From NCBI GenBank assembly GCA_013298745.1, contig JAAFIT010000093.1:1-7975 (forward strand): a stretch of DNA of 7,975 nt. Reading direction: 5' to 3'. A program made the position numbers and the translations under genes. Positions 1 through 5,183 of this stretch are shown piece after piece; the stretch's first letter is position 1; the number at the start of each line of letters is the position of its first letter. The notes under the pieces were generated by a model, which was not told the DNA's origin, searched no databases, and saw only the letters and a list, made by a program, of their open reading frames with translations. This stretch comes from Sphingomonadales bacterium (lineage in GTDB: Bacteria > Pseudomonadota > Alphaproteobacteria > Sphingomonadales > Sphingomonadaceae).

Positions 1-827
1 GTGTCGAGGGACAGGAGCGTGATAAGCGGCGGCAGATCGGACGCGATCAGGTGATGTCGACCAAGCAGGTCCTCGATGACCGAAGCTGTTGGCAAGCCCT
101 GACGTCGTAACGTGCGGTAAAGCAGCTTTGCAACCGGGTGATCGTTGCCGATCGCCCCATGCTCGACGACCACAGCATCCGCCTGCTCGCGGGTGCGTTG
201 GCACATCGCATCACCAATCGGCGCGAGAGGCGCGCCGATCCGGCGAAACAGCCGTTCGATGTCGACACGGGCGGCATCACGAAGCTGGCGCGCGACATAG
301 GGGCTCCAGGCATCGCGGGGACGTGATCGGCCCATTGGTGAAGCGCTGGTGTAGGTGAGCCTGTCGCGCAAGCCGCTGTCCAGGAGCCCGGGGTCAAGCG
401 CGGCGATCGAACGAAGCGCGATGATCGGCTTGGCAAGAATGATATGCCGATAGATGGCGCTGGCACCGGCGGCCTCGAGTGCCGCCTCGAATCCGTCGAT
501 ATGCGATGCCCTGAGGTCGGCGGGGCCACGGACGCGCGGCGCGGCTTCGCCAAGATAGGCGAAGAACCGGCGATAGATATGTGCGTGCTGACGGATGGTG
601 CTGGCGGCACCGATGGCACCGGAAACGCTCGCTTCGCGCCGAAGCGCGCCGGCAAAGGCGATAGCAAGCGGACGGGGTTCAAGATCGCGCAGATCAATCA
701 GCACAGACCCGCCATGGCGCGCGTCGATGTTGAACCGAAGGCCGGAAATGCTGTCAGGCGGTTCCGGGGCCGGGCAGTCGTCGGACTTGAAGCCAACGCT
801 GCTGCCTTTGCGGGGCCGAGTGCTCAT
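1..827 (-). CDS. Second recombinase-like protein, N-terminal part (3' end beyond window)
   Basis: An open frame starts at ATG (825-827) and runs 275 codons to the left edge without a stop, so the protein is longer than seen. The start overlaps the stop of the upstream recombinase as ATGA (824-827), a layout of translationally coupled recombinase genes. The visible protein begins MSTRPRKGSSVGFK. It then has an arginine-rich helical region with TIRQHAHIYRRFFAYLGE, reminiscent of the N-terminal core-binding domain of tyrosine recombinases, followed by PRDAWSPYVARQLRDAARVD, a pattern I associate with long (roughly 600-750 aa) integrases that partner a shorter recombinase. The catalytic R..HxxR..Y residues would lie outside the window, so activity cannot be judged. 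The assignment as a TnpB-like or RIT-type recombinase is inferred from position, overlap and N-terminal character. The open frame and coupling are seen directly. Confidence 0.72.
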   Translation of the reverse strand, partial: MSTRPRKGSSVGFKSDDCPAPEPPDSISGLRFNIDARHGGSVLIDLRDLEPRPLAIAFAGALRREASVSGAIGAASTIRQHAHIYRRFFAYLGEAAPRVRGPADLRASHIDGFEAALEAAGASAIYRHIILAKPIIALRSIAALDPGLLDSGLRDRLTYTSASPMGRSRPRDAWSPYVARQLRDAARVDIERLFRRIGAPLAPIGDAMCQRTREQADAVVVEHGAIGNDHPVAKLLYRTLRRQGLPTASVIEDLLGRHHLIASDLPPLITLLSLD

Positions 828-2218
828 GGTGGCGCCGCCGAAATGCGCGCGAGCAACGCTTCGATGGCGCCATCGACGGTATCGGTCTGCGAGGCCACAT
901 GGTCAAGGTAGATATAGGTTGTTGCCAGGCTGGCGTGGCCGAGCAGGCGCTGGACCTGCTGCAGGGGATCGCCAAGAAGCTTCTGATAACCCTCCATCGT
1001 GCCGCCTGGTGTCGTTGTCGCGCGCAGCTGCTGCTGGATGAGCATCGCTAACATGTGCACCGCAAAGGTGTGGCGAAGCTGGTGTGGGCTGACGCGAAGC
1101 GGAAAGCCGGCATCGGCGCAGCGCCGGGAAGCGCGAGTAAAGGCCGCCTCCCACGAGTTGGGCAAGACGGGCTGGCCGACTTCGGTCAACCAGAGCACGG
1201 CGGGTTCGCGGGGCGCGCCGGTCTCGTCGCAGATGATGAGACGACCGCGCTCGTCGGGCGTCAGTCGATCAATCGAAAGCCGACCGCCATCCTGAAGCGT
1301 AAGCGTCGAACTGGCGCCTGGCCTTGAAATGAAAATCGGCCGGTCGGTAGCGAGCCAGCCCGAACGCGCAACAAACTTTGCCAGGGCCACCGAGCGCTCG
1401 ACGGCGATATAGGCTGTGACCTGTTGAACCAGGCGCGTCGGCACAAGCACGCGCCGTCGGCGGTCACCCTTGGCCAGCGCCGACGGCAGCTCGAACCAGG
1501 CCTGGCGCCCCGCGCTGTCGCCTCGATGAAGAGCCTGAAGCTCATGGGCGAGCAGGTACGAAGCCTCTTCGAGCCGCAGTCCCGTTGATACCAGAATATC
1601 GGCGAACAGCGCGTTGCGGGTGCCGTTGCGGTCGCGGGCGCCAGGGCGAGCCGTGCCGTCGGAGGCCATTCCTCGCAGGCCGACGTTCCGGAAAACGTGG
1701 AAATCTTCGAGGGTGATGAAACGAACATCAGAGCGCTGGGCTGCGCGCTCATAGGCATCGTTGCGGGCCGCCAGCTGGCTCCGGCGACCGCCATGCCCCC
1801 GACGCCAGACGGTGCGATGGGTGAAGGGCTGCTCCGCAACCAATCCTTCGCGCGCTCCCCAACAATAAAGCCGATCGAGCGACGCAATCGCGCGGTTCCA
1901 GGAACTGGCCGATATCCGGAAGCGCGCGTCGTCGCGGCGGCGGATACGATGATAGGCGTCGACATCGTCTCGGTCGGCGTCCCAGACCGACTTGCCGCGC
2001 GCGGCCGCCAGAAATCGCACCCAGACGACGATGTCATAGCCAAAGGCGCGGAGGGAGTGAGGCGAGCGGACGCCGCTGAGCGGCAGGTCGAGAAAGAAGC
2101 GATCAAGCTCGGCGTCATACAAATCGCCATCGCGCAGGATCATCGGGACGTGACTGTCCAAGCCGTCTCCAGGCCGGCGTTCGCGCACCGTAATCACGGC
2201 GGTGGAAACTGTGCCCAT
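824..2218 (-). CDS. Tyrosine-type site-specific recombinase/integrase (464 aa)
   Basis: Complete gene starting at ATG 2218, with GGAAGGG about ten bases upstream. The protein has an N-terminal SAM-like core-binding region (about residues 35-130, including SLRAFGYDIVVWVRFLAAA) and a C-terminal catalytic domain. The catalytic set is visible: R215 in STGLRLEEAS, a probable beta-strand lysine K250 in SALAKGDRRRR, H379 and R382 in SPHQLRHTFAVH, H428 in RLLGHASLATT, and the nucleophile Y437 in TTYIYLDH. It should therefore be able to cut and rejoin DNA through a phosphotyrosine link. The stretch between the HxxR box and LGH is about twice as long as in XerC/XerD, which suggests a divergent subfamily rather than a housekeeping Xer protein. 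Its stop overlaps the next start by four bases, so the two products are probably made together and act together. The gene sits at the end of a presumed mobile element whose edge interrupts ardC. Confidence 0.93.
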   Translation of the reverse strand: MGTVSTAVITVRERRPGDGLDSHVPMILRDGDLYDAELDRFFLDLPLSGVRSPHSLRAFGYDIVVWVRFLAAARGKSVWDADRDDVDAYHRIRRRDDARFRISASSWNRAIASLDRLYCWGAREGLVAEQPFTHRTVWRRGHGGRRSQLAARNDAYERAAQRSDVRFITLEDFHVFRNVGLRGMASDGTARPGARDRNGTRNALFADILVSTGLRLEEASYLLAHELQALHRGDSAGRQAWFELPSALAKGDRRRRVLVPTRLVQQVTAYIAVERSVALAKFVARSGWLATDRPIFISRPGASSTLTLQDGGRLSIDRLTPDERGRLIICDETGAPREPAVLWLTEVGQPVLPNSWEAAFTRASRRCADAGFPLRVSPHQLRHTFAVHMLAMLIQQQLRATTTPGGTMEGYQKLLGDPLQQVQRLLGHASLATTYIYLDHVASQTDTVDGAIEALLARISAAPP

Positions 2219-2278
2219 GGCTGCCGAACCCTTCCCGCAAGACTCTTGCTTGGCCCGAAGAAATACGCGTGCGCTTTA

Positions 2279-2358
2279 GCGAAGGAGAAGGCAGTCAGGC
2301 CGGCCTACGCCAGCTCTTTGGGTAGCGCTTCGGCCGGCCTGACTGCCTTCTCCTTCGC
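2279..2358. repeat. Perfect 27-bp inverted repeat with 26-nt spacer
   Basis: The left arm 2279-2305 and right arm 2332-2358 are exact reverse complements over 27 bases. The arm begins GCGAAGGAGAAGGCAGTCAG and ends GGCCGGCC on its inner side. The spacer 2306-2331 is 26 bases. Pairing fails at the next base on both sides (2278/2359 and 2306/2331). The repeat lies about 60 bases before the recombinase start and about 50 bases inside the ardC breakpoint. Likely roles are a terminal recombinase-binding site of the element, or a hairpin in the recombinase mRNA leader that controls its expression. The perfect match in an otherwise ordinary region suggests selection or recent duplication by inversion. 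Confidence 0.9.
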
Positions 2359-2369
2359 AGCCTGCTCCA

Positions 2370-2392
2370 GCATAACCGATGCAGGTTAACGC
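2370..2392. promoter_or_regulatory. Candidate recombinase core site (short dyad)
   Basis: TAACC (2373-2377) and GGTTA (2384-2388) are inverted around GATGCA (2378-2383). The flanks extend the pattern imperfectly, as GCATAACC against GGTTAACGC. Two short inverted arms around a 6-8 base centre are the general shape of a tyrosine recombinase crossover site. It lies between the large inverted repeat and the ardC breakpoint, where an element end would be expected. The arms are short enough to arise by chance. Confidence 0.25.
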
Positions 2393-2403
2393 AGTGCAGA
2401 CTG

Positions 2404-3144
2404 TCAAGATAAGGCGACGAGCTCTTCGCGGGCATAGTCCTCGGAGCCGAAGCCGTTGCTGATCTTGCGGTCGAGTCTTGAAGAATGGCCTGTCCAGTGG
2501 CTGAGTTCATGCCCGGCGACAGCACCATATTGGGCATAGCTTTCGAAGTCCTGCCAGTGCGGCATGTGAATGACATCGAGGCTGGGAATGTAGCAAGCGC
2601 GCGACCCTCCGCTGATGATCGTCGCGCCTGATGCCGCGATGAACGCATCGATCGTCTCGCGGTGTTCTTCGTCAGGAATGGCACGCGGCGCCGGCGGCGT
2701 CACATAGCGATCGGGAAGGCCGTCGATCTGGCAGACGTTGAAGACATTGTAGGTCTTCATCACACGGCGCTGCGATCGCTGCTCCTCGCCAGTTGCGGGG
2801 TCCTGTTCGGTCTTGCCGTAGGACTTGTAGAACACCGCAATGGTCGACTTTTCGCCTTTGCGGACCTGTCCGCCGAGTTCGGTTGCTTGGCGGTAGGTCA
2901 TCCATGTCGGCATTGAAAAGCCGCGTTCTTCAGCGACGCACCACAGCCAGATGACGTTGATGCCGCGATAGGGCTTGCCACAGGCGCGCATCGGTCTGGT
3001 GATGTCGCACGCGGTTGTCCAGGGCCGCCGCCACGGGCTTGTGCCTTCCTCGAGGCGCTTGATGATCGCATCGGTGATGATCCGTGCCGGCGAAACGGTG
3101 TCGGCGCGAGACTTTGCAACAAAGCGGCTTTTTGGAAAGGGCAT
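2404..3144 (-). CDS. ardC: ArdC-like anti-restriction protein, 3'-truncated (246 aa)
   Basis: ArdC-type proteins protect incoming plasmid DNA during conjugation; they have an N-terminal single-strand DNA-binding domain (DUF1738 type) and a C-terminal zincin-like metallopeptidase domain. Here SPWRRPW (about 36-42), Y.G.N..WLW (59-68), WMTYRQATELGG (81-92) and VFNVCQIDGLP (134-144) mark the N-terminal domain. HELSHWTGH (212-220) carries the HExxH zinc motif. The frame ends YAREELVA followed by Leu-Ser-stop, whereas family members continue with roughly 60-70 further helical residues, so the 3' end has been replaced by foreign sequence. I chose ATG 3144 (MPFPKSRF) because AAGGAG lies seven bases upstream. 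An in-frame extension to 3288 lacks family character and would overlap the vapC remnant. The truncated protein keeps the HExxH but is probably impaired. Confidence 0.85.
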   Translation of the reverse strand: MPFPKSRFVAKSRADTVSPARIITDAIIKRLEEGTSPWRRPWTTACDITRPMRACGKPYRGINVIWLWCVAEERGFSMPTWMTYRQATELGGQVRKGEKSTIAVFYKSYGKTEQDPATGEEQRSQRRVMKTYNVFNVCQIDGLPDRYVTPPAPRAIPDEEHRETIDAFIAASGATIISGGSRACYIPSLDVIHMPHWQDFESYAQYGAVAGHELSHWTGHSSRLDRKISNGFGSEDYAREELVALS

Positions 3145-3269
3145 GACGGGGCTCCTTGGGCTTGGCCCGCCGGATTGGCCGGGCTGCCTGGCCACCGCCG
3201 TCTTTCCTCTGGTCGTGTCTTCTTGAGCGGATGTGCCGCGCAAATTCCGCGACTGTGGCGTTCGAAAAC
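3145..3269 (-). other. Spacer between vapC remnant and ardC (ardC leader)
   Basis: About 125 bases between the vapC remnant stop and the ardC start. Apart from the AAGGAG ribosome binding site I see no convincing promoter or terminator. ardC may be transcribed from a promoter here or by readthrough from parDE. Confidence 0.35.
3152..3157 (-). promoter_or_regulatory. Ribosome binding site of ardC
   Basis: On the minus strand AAGGAG lies seven bases before ATG 3144. It decides the start in favour of MPFPKSRF over the upstream in-frame start at 3288. Confidence 0.7.
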
Positions 3270-3584
3270 CTACTGATTCATCTCCCATGAATTGATGAGT
3301 GAAACGCCCGTGGCCTCGAAGTCTGCCGTGTTTCGCGTTACGACTTGCATACCGTGAACAAGCGCGGTCGCAGCGATCATTGCGTCCCGGTCCGACCTTC
3401 GGTCAGGAACATGCAAGGCAGCACATCGGCGCGCTATCGATGTATCGAACGCGACAATGGGACCATCGAAAGCTGGGAGGACATTGTTCTCGAGCCAGCC
3501 TCGCAGGAGCATTCCTTGGGCAGGATCTTTGCGTTCGATCTGCAAAATGCCGATCTCGTTGCAAGGATAGGCTCGCGCAGTCAC
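3270..3584 (-). pseudogene. vapC: VapC-family PIN-domain toxin remnant, N-terminus lost
   Basis: VapC toxins are PIN-domain RNases of about 130-140 aa. This frame gives at most 104 aa from a GTG at 3584. Only the part from IGILQIERKDPAQG onward resembles the family; the first ten residues do not. The second half of the fold is well kept: VLPAFDG, DTSIARRCAALHVP, D67 in RSDRDAMIAATALVHGM and D88 in VVTRNTADFEATGV, ending SLINSWE. The first catalytic aspartate (normally in an LDTN-like start) and the conserved glutamate of the strand before IGI are missing, so RNase activity is unlikely. No matching VapB antitoxin is present; the upstream parDE pair belongs to a different family. The upstream frame 3585-3652 reaches a stop without PIN-like residues. 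I infer that a deletion removed vapB and the 5' third of vapC. Confidence 0.75.
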
Positions 3585-3652
3585 CTTTCCACAGTCAAAG
3601 CGCGTGCTGCGAATTGCGGTCCTGGCAAATCGTCACCGTTTGAAGCCAGATC

Positions 3653-3937
3653 TTACGAACGCTCCGGTGGCCACTGGCGCTTTGTATGGATCAGAACTGT
3701 AATCCAGACCGTATCCTCGGCGATTTCGTACACGATGCGATAACTGCGATGCGGCGTGAGCTCGCGGGTGCCTTCGATCTCACCAGGATGGCCGAGCATG
3801 GGAAAATCGGCCAGCTGCGCGACGGCGGCGCTGAACAGCGCATCAATACGCAGCGCAGCGGCGCGATCACGGGATTCGAGATAGTCCCATATGTCCGCAC
3901 GGTCCCGTTCGGCTTCCGGCGTCCAGATAATGTTCAC
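3653..3937 (-). CDS. parE: ParE/RelE-family toxin of a type II toxin-antitoxin system
   Basis: A complete 94-aa protein of the usual size for the RelE/ParE superfamily. It has an N-terminal strand and amphipathic helices (IIWTPEAERDRADIWDYL and AALRIDALFSAAVAQL), then LADFPMLGHPGEIEGTREL, SYRIVYEIAEDTVWITVLIH and a terminal RQWPPE. The order of L..FP.LG..G...GTREL and Y.I.YEI matches ParE-like toxins, which poison DNA gyrase; RelE-like members instead cleave ribosome-bound mRNA, and sequence alone does not separate these with certainty. The start is GTG (3935-3937), and it overlaps the antitoxin stop as GTGA (3934-3937), so translation is coupled to antitoxin synthesis. No ribosome binding site of its own is needed. 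No frame damage is visible. Confidence 0.9.
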   Translation of the reverse strand: MNIIWTPEAERDRADIWDYLESRDRAAALRIDALFSAAVAQLADFPMLGHPGEIEGTRELTPHRSYRIVYEIAEDTVWITVLIHTKRQWPPERS

Positions 3938-4212
3938 GCCTCGTCAGCGAGCCGTGCGCGGCGGGCAGCAAAATCGGCTTCAACCACCTCGTTCGATCGA
4001 CCCTGGCCGGTGCGGATCGATTTTCGTGCCGTATCTACCTTACGTTGCAGGAAGGCCGTATATTCGCTGCGTTCCTGTTGTTGCTGAATGAACTCGCGCA
4101 TCAGTTCGCGAACGACCTGCGATGCTGGCCGGTGGTTGGCCTCAGCTGCCGCCATAAATTCGGCACGCAAGTCCGGTTCGATCTTCATCGTGAATACAGC
4201 AGCTTTCGACAT
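3934..4212 (-). CDS. parD: ParD-like ribbon-helix-helix antitoxin (92 aa)
   Basis: Antitoxin of the following parE. The N-terminal part, AAVFTMKIEPDLRAEFMAAA and then HRPASQVVRELMREFI, fits a ribbon-helix-helix DNA-binding fold (beta strand about 5-10, then two helices) as in CopG/ParD proteins that dimerise on the operon operator. The C-terminal part (QQQQERSEYTAFLQRKVDTA and the acidic-basic tail to LADEA) is helical and would wrap the toxin. I chose ATG 4212 (MSKAAVF) because AAGGAG is six bases upstream. A TTG start at 4236 would add eight residues but has no ribosome binding site and falls within the promoter area. The gene comes first in the operon, as usual for antitoxins, and its stop overlaps the toxin start by four bases. 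Confidence 0.88.
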   Translation of the reverse strand: MSKAAVFTMKIEPDLRAEFMAAAEANHRPASQVVRELMREFIQQQQERSEYTAFLQRKVDTARKSIRTGQGRSNEVVEADFAARRARLADEA

Positions 4213-4218
4213 GGCCGG

Positions 4219-4224
4219 CTCCTT
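4219..4224 (-). promoter_or_regulatory. Ribosome binding site of parD
   Basis: AAGGAG on the minus strand, six bases before ATG 4212. It supports the short antitoxin start over the TTG at 4236. Confidence 0.7.
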
Positions 4225-4236
4225 CGATACTGACAA

Positions 4237-4265
4237 CGTATATACCGTGCCCGGTCTGGCGGCAA
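4237..4265 (-). promoter_or_regulatory. Candidate parDE promoter and operator
   Basis: On the minus strand TTGCCG (4265-4260) and TATACG (4242-4237) are 17 bases apart, a fair sigma-70-like pair just upstream of the parD ribosome binding site. The -10 area overlaps the 8-base palindrome GTATATAC (4238-4245), which could be a ParD operator half-set, since such antitoxins usually repress their own operon. This rests on spacing and position only. Confidence 0.4.
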
Positions 4266-4355
4266 TTCAGAAAGGGGCTCGCGACGCCGGCAGCTGGGCC
4301 GGGATATCGAATTCATGACACGGTTAATTATGGCACCCCGTTCCCGCTACTGTCG

Positions 4356-5183
4356 TTATGCGGCGGCTTTGATTTCGGCCGTCTTGCCAGTCAGAACGGC
4401 GATGATCTGCGCTGCTGTTTCCGGCGGCAGAAACAGCCGGGTCTTGTAAGCGATGATCTCGGTGAACCCGCCGAGCGATTTGTACCAATCGAGCTTCTCG
4501 GGCGCGAACCCCTTCAGCTCGATGCGGCGGCTGCCGTTGACCAGCGAGGGCCAGATCGACATCTCCGTGCCTGGCAGGTCGACCTTGCGGCCCTGGGCTA
4601 TGGCAGATTTCACGAGCACCTCTGGATCGACATCGATCTTGATGGCGATGCCCAGCTTCGATGAAAGTTCGCCAAGATCGGCGTCGGGAACGATGCGGCC
4701 GAGCCAAGATTGCCCAGCCTTGTCGGCAATGCGCCAGACGCGGACCTCGTCGCGTGGCAGCTTGTTCCAGATCGGCAGCAAGAGCCCGGTGGCGATGTTG
4801 ATCGTCTCGATCTCCATGCGCTCGGCGGCGGCAGCTGCTTCGGCGTGCCAAAGCGGCTCGAACATGCCGAGGTCGATTTCTTCCCAGTGGCTTTCCTCGA
4901 GGGTCGACCGCTTGATGCGCTCGCTCTTCGTCGGCCGGATCAGATGTTCGACGGGCAGCACGGCACCGTCGTCAGCCATGACGCTGACCCCTGGCACAGC
5001 AGCTGCAACCATGTGCGAGCGGCCGTTGCGGAGCCAGCGGACACCGCGACGTTCGCCGCTCGTCGCCATCATCCGCTCGAACGACAGGATGCGCGGGCGA
5101 AAGTGCATTTCGAGGCGTAGCAGGTGGCTTTCGGCACCGGTGTCGTCATCGCGCCGGAGCAGATGGCGTTCGATCTCGACCAT
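4356..5183 (-). CDS. Strawberry-notch family protein, C-terminal fragment in shifted frame
   Basis: A 275-aa frame from ATG 5183 to TAA 4356-4358, in a different frame from the helicase part. The frame stays open upstream of the ATG, and the residues LDVGVETIVAER directly before MVEIERHLLRR read like continuous coding sequence back to about 5219. The true homology therefore starts at the break, not at the ATG. It contains the C-terminal domain that follows the helicase core in strawberry-notch proteins: EIDLGMFEPLWHAEAAAA, then ATGLLLPIWNKLPRDEVRVW and AGQSWLGRIVPDADLG, ending with PPETAAQIIAVLTGKTAEI. It may be made as a separate polypeptide if translation re-initiates at 5183, but no good ribosome binding site is evident. 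More likely it is the inactive tail of a broken gene. Confidence 0.8.
   Translation of the reverse strand: MVEIERHLLRRDDDTGAESHLLRLEMHFRPRILSFERMMATSGERRGVRWLRNGRSHMVAAAVPGVSVMADDGAVLPVEHLIRPTKSERIKRSTLEESHWEEIDLGMFEPLWHAEAAAAAERMEIETINIATGLLLPIWNKLPRDEVRVWRIADKAGQSWLGRIVPDADLGELSSKLGIAIKIDVDPEVLVKSAIAQGRKVDLPGTEMSIWPSLVNGSRRIELKGFAPEKLDWYKSLGGFTEIIAYKTRLFLPPETAAQIIAVLTGKTAEIKAAA

Larger units (their letters stand above)
2219..2403. other. Non-coding end region between recombinase gene and truncated ardC
   Basis: This gap lies between the recombinase start and the truncated ardC stop. It holds the large inverted repeat (2279-2358), a small dyad with a six-base centre (2370-2392) and the probable leader of the recombinase gene. 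I see no open frame with gene character in it. No T-run follows the large hairpin on either strand, so it does not look like an ordinary intrinsic terminator. Confidence 0.5.
1..2412 (-). mobile_element. End of a multi-recombinase mobile element inserted in ardC (other end beyond window)
   Basis: The block contains two overlapping recombinase-type genes, a 27-bp perfect inverted repeat before the first of them, and a right edge at about 2410-2413 where ardC homology stops abruptly. Consecutive overlapping tyrosine recombinase genes are typical of recombinase-in-trio (RIT) elements and Tn554-like transposons. The third gene and the far end would lie left of the window. The right edge is inferred from the loss of ArdC-like protein sequence; no target duplication can be seen from one side. 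The exact class is uncertain. A simple plasmid or island rearrangement would give the same junction. Confidence 0.5.
4213..4355. other. Intergenic region between strawberry-notch C-terminus and parD
   Basis: 143 bases. The parD-proximal third holds the candidate promoter/operator and ribosome binding site. In the remainder I see no strong hairpin with a T-run and no small gene. Confidence 0.4.

Noticed and set aside
47..697. Minus-strand open frame (216 codons) in another frame of the second recombinase
   Set aside because: The overlapping frame from ATG 827 runs unbroken to the window edge, is coupled to the upstream gene and has better composition; this frame is rich in Pro, Ser and Arg, as shadows are.
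2279..2358. Large hairpin as an intrinsic terminator of the truncated ardC transcript
   Set aside because: No T-run follows the stem on either strand, and the 26-base loop is long for an intrinsic terminator.
1697..2389. Plus-strand open frame (230 codons) through the recombinase start and the inverted repeat
   Set aside because: It is antisense to the recombinase gene and translates the palindrome; no recognisable fold and no ribosome binding site.
2402..2407. TTGACA on the minus strand as a -35 box for the recombinase gene
   Set aside because: An exact -35 consensus, but no acceptable -10 box lies 16-18 bases downstream (CTGCAT at 17). It stays a possibility only if a weak promoter is allowed.
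4304..4316. GGATATCGAATTC resembling a cloning-vector polylinker
   Set aside because: The match is only about a dozen bases, with unrelated flanks on both sides; chance juxtaposition of two restriction sites is enough to explain it.
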